Position numbers and translations under genes: made by a program. From positions 117,575 to 181,574 of the forward strand of contig JBHYCS010000006.1 in NCBI GenBank assembly GCA_051861445.1: a DNA stretch of 64,000 bases, written 5' to 3'. Below the pieces are notes generated by a model, which was not told the DNA's origin, did not search any database, and saw only the letters and a list, made by a program, of their open reading frames with translations. Source of the DNA: Parasediminibacterium sp051861445. GTDB lineage: Bacteria; Bacteroidota; Bacteroidia; Chitinophagales; Chitinophagaceae. Shown here piece by piece: positions 35,571 to 44,989 of this stretch (its first letter is position 1; each line of letters starts with the position of its first letter).

Positions 35571-35792
35571 TTAGTATTCATCTTCATTAAACATAAAGTC
35601 TTCTTGGCTCGGATAATCTGGCCAAATGTCTTCGATGCTTTCGTAAATTTCTCCTTCGTCGTCTAATTCTTGTAGATTTTCAACTACTTCAATAGGTGCA
35701 CCACTACGAATAGAATAGTCAATCAACTCATCTTTTGTAGCTGGCCAAGGAGCTTCCTCTAAATAACTGGCTAATTCTAATGTCCAAAACAT
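35571..35792 (-). CDS. Small acidic DUF2795-like protein
   Basis: A 73-residue, strongly acidic protein. The pattern MFWTLELASYLEEAPWPATKD with ELIDYSIRSGAPIEVVENLQEL matches DUF2795-type proteins common in Bacteroidota. The acidic tail (EGEIYESIEDIWPDYP then SQEDFMFNEDEY) is exposed and may bind a basic partner. Minus-strand TACTTTTG at 35807-35814 is a matching -7 element, about 15 bases before the ATG. Function unknown. Confidence 0.8.
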   Translation of the reverse strand: MFWTLELASYLEEAPWPATKDELIDYSIRSGAPIEVVENLQELDDEGEIYESIEDIWPDYPSQEDFMFNEDEY

Positions 35793-35927
35793 AGCACAAA
35801 TTTTTGCAAAAGTAAATGTATAAATGAAACTACCAAATGTATGTTTTGGTTATTGTAAATATTTTCCTAAAATCATGAAAATGTAGCTCTTGAATTGTTA
35901 TGTTTACAGTTAATAAGTATCTATTTT

Positions 35928-36581
35928 ATGCTAGAAGCGAAACAAATTTTTAAAAAATATGGCACTTTACAAGTTTTAAACGGTGTAGATATTTCTGTAA
36001 AAAAAGGAGAAATTGTTTCTATCATTGGCACATCTGGAGCTGGAAAAAGCACTTTACTACACATATTAGGTACTTTAGACAATGCTGACAGCGGTAATAT
36101 TTACCTAAACGATCAACCCATTCATCAATTATCGGGCAAAAAATTAGCTGCTTTTAGAAACACCCATATCGGATTTATTTTTCAGTTTCATCATTTGTTG
36201 CCAGAATTTAGTGCGATAGAAAACATTTGTATTCCTGCATGGATAGCTGGAACAAATAAAAAAAGTGCCGAAAGCAGAGCTTTAGATTTATTGAATAAAT
36301 TAGGATTAAAAGGTAAAGCTAATAATAAGCCACAACAACTAAGCGGTGGAGAACAGCAAAGAGTAGCTGTTGCAAGAGCCTTAATTAATAACCCTAGTAT
36401 TGTTTTTGCTGATGAGCCAACAGGTAATTTAGATAGCCAAAATGCAAAAGATTTACACCAAATTTTTGTGCAGTTAAGTAACGAATTAAATCAAACTTTT
36501 TTAATTGTTACACATAACGAAGAGTTGGCGGCACTAAGCAATAGAGTATTAAAAATGAAAGATGGAAAAATGATAGAATAG
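35928..36581 (+). CDS. lolD: ABC transporter ATP-binding protein, LolD type
   Basis: A 217-residue ATPase from the ATG at 35928; an upstream TTG at 35895 would add an unlikely hydrophobic prefix. Walker A is GTSGAGKST, the signature is LSGGEQQR and Walker B is VFADEPTGN. IGFIFQFHHLLPEFSAIENICIP is the LolD-type Q-loop region (GFIFQFHHLLPEFSA within it). It should power release of lipoproteins from the inner membrane by the LolCE complex, which is not in the window. It converges on lpxA with a 10-base gap, fitting an envelope-biogenesis region. Confidence 0.87.
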   Translation: MLEAKQIFKKYGTLQVLNGVDISVKKGEIVSIIGTSGAGKSTLLHILGTLDNADSGNIYLNDQPIHQLSGKKLAAFRNTHIGFIFQFHHLLPEFSAIENICIPAWIAGTNKKSAESRALDLLNKLGLKGKANNKPQQLSGGEQQRVAVARALINNPSIVFADEPTGNLDSQNAKDLHQIFVQLSNELNQTFLIVTHNEELAALSNRVLKMKDGKMIE

Positions 36582-36591
36582 CTATTATAAT

Positions 36592-37389
36592 CTATTCATC
36601 GTCACTACCATTTTTTCCAAAACGCTTGATAATTCCTCTACCACTATCTCTAATGAAGGTTAAAATTTCATCACGTTCATCACTTGCTATAATTTCTTCC
36701 TCGATAAAATCTATAGCTTGTGTTGTATTGAAACCTTTATTGTAAATAATACGATAAATATCCAATATATGATTAATTTGTGTTAGTGTAAATCCTCTAC
36801 GCTTTAGTCCTACACTATTTACACCACCATAACTTAAAGGATTACGAACTGCTTTAATATATGGTGGAACATCTTTACTTACCAAGCTTCCTCCGGCAAT
36901 AAAAGTATGTTCGCCAATATGCACAAATTGATGTACTGCACTTACACCACCAATAACAGCCCAATCACCAATTACAACGTGGCCAGCAACTTGTACACTA
37001 TTGCTTAAAATGCAATGATTTCCAACCAAACAATCATGAGCAATGTGGCAATATGCCATAATTAAACAATTGCTGCCAACTTTGGTTTTACCTCTATCTT
37101 CTGTTCCTCTGTTAATAGTAACAAATTCTCTAATAGTTGTATTATCGCCAATTTCAACAGTGGTTTTTTCGCCACTAAACTTTAAATCTTGTGGTATTGC
37201 ACCCAAAACTGCACCCGGAAAAATACGGCAGTTTTTGCCAATTTTTGTCCCCTCCATAATGGTTACATTACTACCAATCCAAGTGCCTTCTCCAATAGCT
37301 ACATCACCATGAATAACAGTAAATGGATCAATCTTAACGTTTGGAGCTACTTTTGCGTTTGGATCGATGTACGTGTAGGGATGTGTCAT
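36592..37389 (-). CDS. lpxA: UDP-N-acetylglucosamine acyltransferase (first step of lipid A synthesis)
   Basis: A 265-residue left-handed beta-helix acyltransferase with hexapeptide repeats through about residue 190 and a helical C-terminal domain. The catalytic His lies in YCHIAHDCLVGNH, and SAVHQFVHIGEHTFIAGG is a family block. I start at 37389 (MTHPYTYIDPNAKV), which aligns with known LpxA starts; an ATG at 37428 would add 13 residues. It transfers a hydroxyacyl chain from ACP to UDP-GlcNAc. It is the last gene of a lpxD / membrane protein / lpxC-fabZ / lpxA run. Confidence 0.95.
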   Translation of the reverse strand: MTHPYTYIDPNAKVAPNVKIDPFTVIHGDVAIGEGTWIGSNVTIMEGTKIGKNCRIFPGAVLGAIPQDLKFSGEKTTVEIGDNTTIREFVTINRGTEDRGKTKVGSNCLIMAYCHIAHDCLVGNHCILSNSVQVAGHVVIGDWAVIGGVSAVHQFVHIGEHTFIAGGSLVSKDVPPYIKAVRNPLSYGGVNSVGLKRRGFTLTQINHILDIYRIIYNKGFNTTQAIDFIEEEIIASDERDEILTFIRDSGRGIIKRFGKNGSDDE

Positions 37390-37501
37390 CCGCTTTGTTT
37401 TGGGTTGTGGTGCCGCTAATATTTCCATGATTGCTTATTAGCATTAAAAAGATACTAATTTTATTGGAATAGCTGCACCAATTTTAAAAATTATATTTTC
37501 T

Positions 37502-38908
37502 TTAATTTCTTTTAACTACTTGAGCCACCAAATCGCCTTCTGTAGCTACTTTTCCGTTTACATAAACCGTTCCTCTCATCGAGCAAATACCTCTTCTAAT
37601 TGGTTCTATTAGCTCCATTTTCAATATCATAGTATCACCTGGAACAACTTTTTGCTTGAACTTACAGTTATCTATTTTTAAGAAATAAGTATCGTATTCA
37701 CCCGGTGGCATTGAATTAATACATAAAATTCCACCTGTTTGTGCCAACGCTTCTACTTGTAAAACACCCGGCATAACAGGATTATTAGGAAAATGCCCTT
37801 GAAAAAACCACTCGTTAAAGGTTACATTTTTAATACCAATAATATGCTTATCGGTTAATTCGGTTATTTTATCTACCAATAAAAATGGATATCGATGTGG
37901 TAACGTTTTTTCTATTTGTTCTAAATTAAAAACAGGTGGTATAGATGGATCGTAAATTGGCACATCTTTCACATGTTTATTCTTTTTTATATATTGTTTT
38001 ATTTTCTTAGCAAAAGCAACATTGGTACTATGTCCTGGTCTGTTGGCAATAATTCTAGCTTTAATAGGATATCCAATTAATGCTAAATCGCCTACAACAT
38101 CTAACAATTTATGTCTTGCTGGTTCGTTTGGAAAACGCAATTCTAAGTTGTTTAAATAGCCTTCTGTTTTTACTTCTATCTTTTCTCTATTAAAAACTTT
38201 TGCCAACCTAGTCATTTCTTCGTCAGAAACTTGTTTGTCTACTACAACAATTGCATTATTAATGTCACCACCTTTTATTAAATCGTGATCGAGCAATGCC
38301 TCTAATTCGTGTAAAAAACAAAACGTTCTACAAGGTGCAATTTCAGATTTAAAATCTTTCATGGTTTTTAAACCTGCATGTTGTGTTCCTAAAACTGGGC
38401 TATTGAAATCGATTAAAGTAGTAATTTGATATTCTACAGCTGGTAAAGCCACCATTTCTACCCTTTTTTCTTCATCGTAATGAAAAATATTTTCATCTAT
38501 GCTGTACCAAGCTTTTGCTGCTTCTTGTTCTGCAATGCCACCAGATTCAATCAACTCAATAAATGGTTGAGAACTTCCGTCCATAATCGGAATTTCTGGC
38601 CCATTTATCTCAATCAAAACATTGTCTACACCTAAACCTACAAGTGCAGCTAAAATGTGTTCTACAGTGCTTACTTTAACATCGCCAATTTGTAAAGTTG
38701 TACCACGACTTGTATCGGTTACATAATCACAATCGGCTTTAATTACGGGTTGATTGGGTAAATCTATTCGCTGAAATTGAATTCCAAAACCAGGATTTGC
38801 TGGTTTTAATTTCATATCTACCACAATTCCTGTGTGCAAACCTGTGCCACTAATACTAACGGTACTACTGAGTGTGTGCTGTTTATCGGGGTTAAAACTC
38901 ATGCTCAT
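37502..38908 (-). CDS. lpxC: Bifunctional LpxC deacetylase / FabZ dehydratase
   Basis: A 468-residue fusion typical of Bacteroidota. Residues 1 to about 300 are the zinc deacetylase LpxC, with the first zinc His in STVEHILAALVGLGVDN and the catalytic region FPNEPARHKLLDVVGDL. From about 320 the FabZ hot-dog domain shows LPHRYPFLLVDKI and the active-site GHFPNNPVMPGVLQVEALAQ. It carries out the committed step of lipid A synthesis and the matching hydroxyacyl-ACP dehydration, linking lipid A to fatty-acid synthesis. lpxA lies downstream. Confidence 0.97.
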   Translation of the reverse strand: MSMSFNPDKQHTLSSTVSISGTGLHTGIVVDMKLKPANPGFGIQFQRIDLPNQPVIKADCDYVTDTSRGTTLQIGDVKVSTVEHILAALVGLGVDNVLIEINGPEIPIMDGSSQPFIELIESGGIAEQEAAKAWYSIDENIFHYDEEKRVEMVALPAVEYQITTLIDFNSPVLGTQHAGLKTMKDFKSEIAPCRTFCFLHELEALLDHDLIKGGDINNAIVVVDKQVSDEEMTRLAKVFNREKIEVKTEGYLNNLELRFPNEPARHKLLDVVGDLALIGYPIKARIIANRPGHSTNVAFAKKIKQYIKKNKHVKDVPIYDPSIPPVFNLEQIEKTLPHRYPFLLVDKITELTDKHIIGIKNVTFNEWFFQGHFPNNPVMPGVLQVEALAQTGGILCINSMPPGEYDTYFLKIDNCKFKQKVVPGDTMILKMELIEPIRRGICSMRGTVYVNGKVATEGDLVAQVVKRN

Positions 38909-39050
38909 ATATTTTCTTTTCGTAAAGTAATTACTTAAAGAAATGTTTTAATTAAATGAAAATTGAAATAGAATAATTGAACAAAAATAGGCAATCGCTA
39001 TGAATAGAAAAATTAGAAACCAAAATGTTCGGTTAAAAGATGCTTGATGA

Positions 39051-39461
39051 CTAAATTTTATCTTCCCAAAATTCGTTTTCAGCCTTTTGATCTAAGTAAT
39101 ACTGATGTAAACGCTTTGGTAAGCCAATGGTGTACATTACGATAACAACTATGATATTAAACATAGTAAACATGAATACTATTAGCGAAAACGTCCTAGT
39201 ATAAACTAATAGTAAAGAATCGAAAAACAATAAAAAAGCAATAACAAGAATAAAAAGAGGTGCCAGTTTTTTCTGTTTTGCCAACATTACATAAGCAATT
39301 ATTGAAGCAATATAAATAACCGTTAAAATATGCGTTAACCAGAAAGATATCATAAAAACAAAGTGTTGATACAAACAAGTTGCAGCAAGTGCTGCACCAA
39401 TTGTTCCTAATGTTACACACAAAGTCTCGTCTTTCTTTTGTTGTAAATGAGCGTTTTTCAA
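39051..39461 (-). CDS. Four-helix membrane protein of unknown function in the lipid A cluster
   Basis: A 136-residue protein with four predicted membrane helices (about 15-34, 38-58, 66-85 and 88-110) and a charged C-terminal tail (LPKRLHQYYLDQKAENEFWEDKI, as LPKRLHQYYLDQ then KAENEFWEDKI). It begins two bases after the lpxD stop codon, so it is co-translated with lpxD and upstream of lpxC-fabZ. I do not recognise the family. Position suggests an envelope role. Confidence 0.65.
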   Translation of the reverse strand: MKNAHLQQKKDETLCVTLGTIGAALAATCLYQHFVFMISFWLTHILTVIYIASIIAYVMLAKQKKLAPLFILVIAFLLFFDSLLLVYTRTFSLIVFMFTMFNIIVVIVMYTIGLPKRLHQYYLDQKAENEFWEDKI

Positions 39462-39463
39462 GG

Positions 39464-40522
39464 CTATTTTAAAGTTTGATCTATGGTTTTAGAAAGATTT
39501 TGCAATTGCTGTTCTAATTCTTGAATTCTTTTTTCGAGGTTTGGTAGGTTTCTGCTAATGGCTTGGCTACGTAAAGTGGCTGTAAAATCATAAGCAGGTG
39601 TACCTGTAACAGCAGTATTTGATTGCTTAATAGATTTACTTACCCCACTTTGTCCATTAATTTTTGTTCCATCTGCTACAGTTAAATGACCAGCAATACC
39701 AGCCTGCCCTCCTACCATTACATAGTTGCCTATTTTAGTGCTTCCGCTAATTCCAACTTGTGCAGCAATTACGGTATTATTTCCAACCTCAACATTATGG
39801 GCTATTTGAATTAAATTATCCAATTTGGTTCCTTTTTTAATAATTGTACTACCCATTGTAGCCCTATCAATGGCACAGTTGGCACCAATTTCTACATCAT
39901 CTTCAATAATTACATTTCCAATTTGAGGAATTTTTTTAAACCCACCTTCAGATGCAGGAGCAAAGCCAAATCCATCGCTTCCAACCACTGTTCCTGCATG
40001 AATGGTTACTTTATTTCCAATAATACAATCGCTGTATATTTTTACACCAGGATACAAAATAACATTGTCTCCAACTTTAACATTATTACCAATTACTACA
40101 CCAGCATATATTTTTACATGATTACCAACTACTACATTTTTTCCGATGTATGAAAATGCAGCTATGTAAACATTGGTTCCAATTGTAGCAGTTGAATCAA
40201 TATGACTTGGCTGCTCAATACCGACCAATTGTTGTGATACAATTTCTTGATATTTTAACAATAGTGTTGCAAAAGCTTCATAAGCATTTTGTACACGAAT
40301 TAAGGCAGCCTGTACAGGCTGCCTCAATTGTAAACTAGTATTTACAATAACGATAGAAGCCTTAGATGTATACAGGTATTCTTCATATTTTGGATTGGCT
40401 AGAAACGAAAGCTGACCAGTAGTTGCTTCTTCTATTTTTCCAAACGATGCAACTGTTGCAGCTACATCACCCTCTACAGTTCCGTTAATTAATAAAGCTA
40501 TTTGTGCGGCAGTAAATTGCAT
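39464..40522 (-). CDS. lpxD: UDP-3-O-acylglucosamine N-acyltransferase
   Basis: A 352-residue LpxD. An N-terminal uridine-binding domain (about 1-100, IALLINGTVEGD, GQLSFLANPKYEEYL) is followed by a beta-helix of hexapeptide repeats (about 110-300) and a C-terminal coiled coil (NLEKRIQELEQQLQNLSKTI). The catalytic His is in LIQIAHNVEVGNN; GSDGFGFAP is another family block. It adds the second acyl chain to the lipid A precursor. It lies between the HD-hydrolase gene and the four-helix protein gene. Confidence 0.95.
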   Translation of the reverse strand: MQFTAAQIALLINGTVEGDVAATVASFGKIEEATTGQLSFLANPKYEEYLYTSKASIVIVNTSLQLRQPVQAALIRVQNAYEAFATLLLKYQEIVSQQLVGIEQPSHIDSTATIGTNVYIAAFSYIGKNVVVGNHVKIYAGVVIGNNVKVGDNVILYPGVKIYSDCIIGNKVTIHAGTVVGSDGFGFAPASEGGFKKIPQIGNVIIEDDVEIGANCAIDRATMGSTIIKKGTKLDNLIQIAHNVEVGNNTVIAAQVGISGSTKIGNYVMVGGQAGIAGHLTVADGTKINGQSGVSKSIKQSNTAVTGTPAYDFTATLRSQAISRNLPNLEKRIQELEQQLQNLSKTIDQTLK

Positions 40523-40577
40523 ATAAATGAAAGTAATCTTAATTATACTTTGTACAAATAAGATGTTGATTTTGAAT

Positions 40578-41789
40578 TTAGGTTAGTGAACAAAGGTAGA
40601 ATTTTTTAATTGGAGCTGATATTGTTTGATGAATCAATGGATTATCAACTTCAGATATATCTTTAACAGAACCATCTTTATAGAGAATATTGATGCGTTC
40701 ATCGTTGGTTTTATACATGGTATTATCGGCTTCACCTGAAAAAACGAAATACTGTGCCAATTCTTCAGAAAGATGTAATGAATCACAAGCCTCTTGCAAT
40801 TTTTTTGACACCAATAATGGCTCAAATGGCTCTGATTGCAGTTTTATTTTTAATAATTTTCGATTTAACAAACGTGTACACAATTCTCTCAACACAAAAT
40901 CAGAATGATTACTCCATCTTTTAATTGCAAATGAAAAATCTACATCATCTAATTGGCAAAATTGATGCAATGTATCTCTATTCATTTCACCTTTAAAATT
41001 ATACAAGAAAAAGTCTGTTGCTCCACCCGTTTGTAAATTAGGAGTAGCTAATGTAGACAGTTCTCTTACACGTTTTAAAATATGAACCAATAAAATTTCT
41101 GCACTCAAAACCGTTTTATGCAAATACACTTGCCAATACATTTGCCTACGAGCAATTAAAAACTTTTCAATACTATAAATTCCCTTTTCTTCTACCATTA
41201 ATTGCCCGTTGTGCACAACAAGCATTTTTAAAATTCTATCATAACCTATCACACCTTCACTTACACCTGTAAAAAAACTATCTCTTGTTAAATAATCCAT
41301 TCTATCTACATCAAGTTGACCGCTAATTAATTGATGTAAGAATTTTTTGGGATACTTATCTGTGAAAATATCAATGGCCATCTGTAATTTTCCATCTAAA
41401 TCTTCATTCATCACTTCCATAATCATCAATCCAATTTGTTCGTGATGAACACCTTGTAACAATTGACTTTCTAATGCATGAGAAAACGGACCATGACCAA
41501 CATCGTGTAACAAAATACCAGCTTTAACAGCTACTTCTTCATCTGCACTAATGTCTACACCTTTTGCTTTTAACTCATTTACAGCATTGCACATTAAATG
41601 ATATGCACCCAAACTATGAATTAATCTTGTATGTACAGCACCAGGATATACAAAATATGCCAATGCCATTTGATGAATTCGCCTTAATCTTTGATAATAA
41701 GGATGAGCAATAATATCAAATAACAAAGGATGATTTATGGTAATAAACCCATAAACAGGGTCGTTAATAATTTTTTGTTTAACTGGCAT
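40578..41789 (-). CDS. HD-domain phosphohydrolase (SAMHD1/dGTPase-like)
   Basis: A 403-residue HD protein. The metal ligands are visible: HTRLIHSLGAYHL, LLHDVGHGPFSHALE (the HD pair), HHEQIG and DVDRMDYLTRDS. The opening NDPVYGFITI and RRIHQMALAYFVYPGA are typical of the Bacteroidota/Firmicutes HD group related to dNTP triphosphohydrolases. It may hydrolyse nucleotides; the substrate is not fixed by sequence. It precedes lpxD on the same strand with a 55-base gap. Confidence 0.85.
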   Translation of the reverse strand: MPVKQKIINDPVYGFITINHPLLFDIIAHPYYQRLRRIHQMALAYFVYPGAVHTRLIHSLGAYHLMCNAVNELKAKGVDISADEEVAVKAGILLHDVGHGPFSHALESQLLQGVHHEQIGLMIMEVMNEDLDGKLQMAIDIFTDKYPKKFLHQLISGQLDVDRMDYLTRDSFFTGVSEGVIGYDRILKMLVVHNGQLMVEEKGIYSIEKFLIARRQMYWQVYLHKTVLSAEILLVHILKRVRELSTLATPNLQTGGATDFFLYNFKGEMNRDTLHQFCQLDDVDFSFAIKRWSNHSDFVLRELCTRLLNRKLLKIKLQSEPFEPLLVSKKLQEACDSLHLSEELAQYFVFSGEADNTMYKTNDERINILYKDGSVKDISEVDNPLIHQTISAPIKKFYLCSLT

Positions 41790-41974
41790 TCACTAATTAT
41801 TTAAAACGAAATGTAGCGGTTTGCATGCAATATATTTCAGAACTAGCTATCAGATACCTTTTATGGTGATTATTTTATGGCAAAGCCAATTCAAATAAGA
41901 ATTCTATCAGCTGTATATATAATTGTTGTTAACAATTAATACAACTATTCAAATTTAGATAGCTTTCGTTTGCT

Positions 41975-41982
41975 TACTTTTG
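41975..41982 (+). promoter_or_regulatory. -7 promoter element of dnaX
   Basis: TACTTTTG fits TAnnTTTG, 20 bases before the dnaX ATG at 42003. It supports that start over an in-frame upstream start at 41970, which would lie before the transcription start. Confidence 0.5.
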
Positions 41983-42002
41983 AATTTTCGTACCTGCATT
42001 TT

Positions 42003-43838
42003 ATGGAAAAATTTATTGTTTCTGCTCGCAAATACAGACCCCAAAACTTTAATACCGTTGTGGGGCAAAGTCATATTACTACTACTTTAAAAAATGCTAT
42101 AAAAAACAATCAATTAGCACATGCTTTTTTATTTTGTGGACCAAGAGGTGTTGGTAAAACCACTTGTGCTAGAATTTTAGCCAAAACAATTAACTGTACA
42201 CAGCAAACTGCTAATGGAGAGGCATGTAATACTTGCCAAAGTTGTGTTTCGTTCGATGCAGGCACTTCTATGAATATTCATGAATTAGATGCTGCTAGCA
42301 ATAACTCGGTAGATGATATTAGAAGTTTAGTAGAGCAAGTACGTTTTGCACCACAAGCAGGAAAATACAAAGTATATATTGTAGATGAGGTGCACATGTT
42401 AAGTGCAAGTGCTTTTAATGCATTTTTAAAAACGCTTGAAGAGCCACCACCGTATGCCATTTTTATTTTAGCTACTACTGAAAAACACAAGATTTTACCA
42501 ACTATTTTAAGTCGTTGCCAAATTTTTGATTTTAAACGAATCACCACCAACGATACGGTAGAACATTTACAAGAAATTGCAGATAAAGAAAATATTGAAG
42601 CAGATAAGGCATCACTGCAAATTATTGCTCAAAAGAGTGAAGGCTGCATGAGAGATGCTTTAAGTATTCTAGATAAAATTGTAAGTTTTACCAATGGTGT
42701 TGTAAACTATCAAAATACGCTAGAACACTTAAACATTTTAGACCACGATTATTATTTTAAATTATTAGACAATTTGTTACAACAAGATATGGCAGGTGCC
42801 ATGATTTTGTATGATGAGATTAATAAAAAAGGTTTTGAGGGTGATTTGGTTTTGAACGGATTTGCAGAATTTATTAGAAACATTTTAGTGTGCAAAGATG
42901 CTAGAGCTGCTCAATTATTAGATGTAGTAGAAGGAATGCAAGAAAAATACATAAGTGTAGCAAACAGTGTACAAGCAGGCTATTTAGTAAGTGCTCTAAA
43001 CATTTTAAACGAGGCTGAAATAAATTTTAAAATGGCTCGTAATAAACGCTTGCACGTAGAGCTAGTATTGATAAAACTGAATTTTTTACAGCAGGCTATT
43101 GAATTATCGATGAATGAGGGATCGTTAGTAAAAAAAAAACGAGTTGACGGCCCTATAGCAATAAAATTTAAACCGATTCCATCTGTTCAGATAAAGCCAA
43201 TAGCACAACCTGCAAAATTGTATGTTGAAGAGCCAAAAACAAATGCGTATACACAAAGCAATACTATTACAAATGTTGCTACTGCAAACAAAATTCCGAC
43301 CATACAAACAAGCAACAATACCACTGTAAATACTACAACAATTCAGCCTACAACAATTAGTAGCTCAACAGTTGTAGGGTCTTCTAAAGTAAGTTTACTA
43401 GATGCATTAAGAGAAAAATATGGAGATAGATATTCTATTCAAGCTGTTGAAGATCCAATTGCTTTAGATGAAACCAATTTAACAGAAAATTGGAATACTT
43501 TTATACATCAACTAAAAACTGATAATAAGAATACGCAAGCAAATGCTTTTAGCTTGGCAAGTGTGCATTTAGTAGATGAAACTACATTTAAAATTAGAGT
43601 AGATAGTGCTTTACAACAACGCTTTATTGAACAAGAAAAAATGTTGTTGTTAGATTTTTTTCAAACAAAATACCATACTAGAAATATTAGCTTCGACTTT
43701 ATTATTGAAGAAGGAGAAAAGCCGGAAATACCATTGCACTTACAACTTAATAGCAAACAAAAATTTGAACATCTAGCCAATCAATATCCGTTATTGTTGC
43801 AATTGAAAAACAATTTAAAACTAGATATTGAAATGTAG
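42003..43838 (+). CDS. dnaX: DNA polymerase III subunit gamma/tau
   Basis: A 611-residue clamp-loader subunit from the ATG at 42003. Walker A is GPRGVGKT, zinc-binding cysteines lie in NCTQQTANGEACNTCQSC, Walker B is IVDEVHML and the arginine-finger block is SRCQIFDF. Domains I-III end near residue 375. There, ten A residues (43130-43139) encode VKKK and mark the start of a Thr/Asn-rich linker and tau-specific C terminus. Slippage there would give a short gamma form. The stop codon abuts the stop codon of the convergent gldB gene with no gap. Confidence 0.94.
   Translation: MEKFIVSARKYRPQNFNTVVGQSHITTTLKNAIKNNQLAHAFLFCGPRGVGKTTCARILAKTINCTQQTANGEACNTCQSCVSFDAGTSMNIHELDAASNNSVDDIRSLVEQVRFAPQAGKYKVYIVDEVHMLSASAFNAFLKTLEEPPPYAIFILATTEKHKILPTILSRCQIFDFKRITTNDTVEHLQEIADKENIEADKASLQIIAQKSEGCMRDALSILDKIVSFTNGVVNYQNTLEHLNILDHDYYFKLLDNLLQQDMAGAMILYDEINKKGFEGDLVLNGFAEFIRNILVCKDARAAQLLDVVEGMQEKYISVANSVQAGYLVSALNILNEAEINFKMARNKRLHVELVLIKLNFLQQAIELSMNEGSLVKKKRVDGPIAIKFKPIPSVQIKPIAQPAKLYVEEPKTNAYTQSNTITNVATANKIPTIQTSNNTTVNTTTIQPTTISSSTVVGSSKVSLLDALREKYGDRYSIQAVEDPIALDETNLTENWNTFIHQLKTDNKNTQANAFSLASVHLVDETTFKIRVDSALQQRFIEQEKMLLLDFFQTKYHTRNISFDFIIEEGEKPEIPLHLQLNSKQKFEHLANQYPLLLQLKNNLKLDIEM
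43130..43139 (+). promoter_or_regulatory. A10 slippage tract in dnaX (candidate gamma-form switch)
   Basis: Ten consecutive A residues at codons 376-379. Adding one A (or a -1 ribosomal shift) gives K-T-S-stop within three codons after the tract; losing one A gives a stop after nine residues. Either would release a protein of about 381-385 residues containing domains I-III only. Confidence 0.5.
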
Positions 43839-44864
43839 TTAAGGCTTGTATTTAGCTTGTTCAAAAATTGTTTTAGCAGGTGTTTGTATCAGTTGTTGAA
43901 GTGTTCGTTTTTCATCTTGCAACATCCATTTTTTTACAATTTTCCAGCCAATAAACATACCAATATTTCCGGGTGAGCTTGCACCAAATTCTGGCGTATT
44001 TGGAGAATCATTTACGTAGGTATTAATTCTATTGGCATCGGTTTCAAAAAGCAAATCGTTTTGAACAAAAAAAGTCCAAATATTTTTTTCACTTGCCTCA
44101 CAGGCTTCTAATTGTGCTTTTGTATAGCCTGTTTTTAATGTATCAGCAACGTTTGGTAAAAATGCATCTATCATATATAAACGCTTTCCTTGCTCTATCA
44201 TTTGTGCAACTAACTCTTCACTATTGTTTAAACTTTTTTGTTGAAGCATTATGTCATCTATCACATTCTTCATACAATTTACAGGTATATATGCTGCTTC
44301 AAATCTACGGCTGATATAATTGGGATACAAAGTCTGTACTGCCTCTGACTGATATAAACTATACGACTTACCAAGATACAATTGCAACCCAATTGCCAAC
44401 GAATTATCTGTGGTTAAAATATTGGCATAACTATTCAATGGACCAATAAATGTGATAATCTTATTCGGCAATTTATAATTGGGGAAATAATATTTTACAA
44501 AAGTCAATCCACCCTTTACTTCTTTTTCAATGCTACTAAATTTGGCAAACTGTTTCTGAGATTCTTCGTAAATATTTTTATAGCTACCAATAAACGCTTT
44601 TGAACTGCTAGCAACACTTTCAGGGTTTTGAAAACTTCCTAAAATATTAAATAAAAAGTCTTTTGAAAAAGAGGGATAGGTGTCAAATATTTTTTGAATA
44701 CTTGCATCTATAGAAAATGTATCAATTGCAAAAAAAGTCGACTCAAAACGAATGGTTTGTAAAGAAACTTGTATTGTAGAAACATCAGGTATCTTCTTTT
44801 TATTTCCACAACTAACTAGTAAAATACACGCTAACCCGTAAACAAATCTTGAAATAATTTGCAT
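43839..44864 (-). CDS. gldB: Gliding motility lipoprotein GldB-like
   Basis: A 341-residue lipoprotein (lipobox LLVSC, Cys19). The block IRFESTFFAIDTFSIDASIQKI (as IRFESTFFAIDT and FSIDASIQKI), the GLTFVKYYFPNYKLPNKIITFI region and the C-terminal GASSPGNIGMFIGWKIVKKWM match GldB proteins of gliding Bacteroidota. Location next to a divergent nadE is also known for gldB in Flavobacterium. It should act in the cell envelope in gliding or type IX secretion-linked motility. It may serve another purpose in non-gliding relatives. Confidence 0.8.
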   Translation of the reverse strand: MQIISRFVYGLACILLVSCGNKKKIPDVSTIQVSLQTIRFESTFFAIDTFSIDASIQKIFDTYPSFSKDFLFNILGSFQNPESVASSSKAFIGSYKNIYEESQKQFAKFSSIEKEVKGGLTFVKYYFPNYKLPNKIITFIGPLNSYANILTTDNSLAIGLQLYLGKSYSLYQSEAVQTLYPNYISRRFEAAYIPVNCMKNVIDDIMLQQKSLNNSEELVAQMIEQGKRLYMIDAFLPNVADTLKTGYTKAQLEACEASEKNIWTFFVQNDLLFETDANRINTYVNDSPNTPEFGASSPGNIGMFIGWKIVKKWMLQDEKRTLQQLIQTPAKTIFEQAKYKP

Positions 44865-44977
44865 TTTAAATTGTGCTGTTTTATTACACGAAATAAACCA
44901 AATAAAGCCAAGTTTTGTAGATTTTTACGTTAAAATACTTAGCCATTCTTTTCCTAAGCCGTTATAATTGGCTTTAT

Positions 44978-44985
44978 TAAATTTG
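44978..44985 (+). promoter_or_regulatory. -7 promoter element of nadE (leaderless arrangement)
   Basis: TAAATTTG fits TAnnTTTG and is followed by only four bases (TACC) before the nadE ATG, so transcription should begin at or within the start codon. Confidence 0.5.
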
Positions 44986-44989
44986 TACC

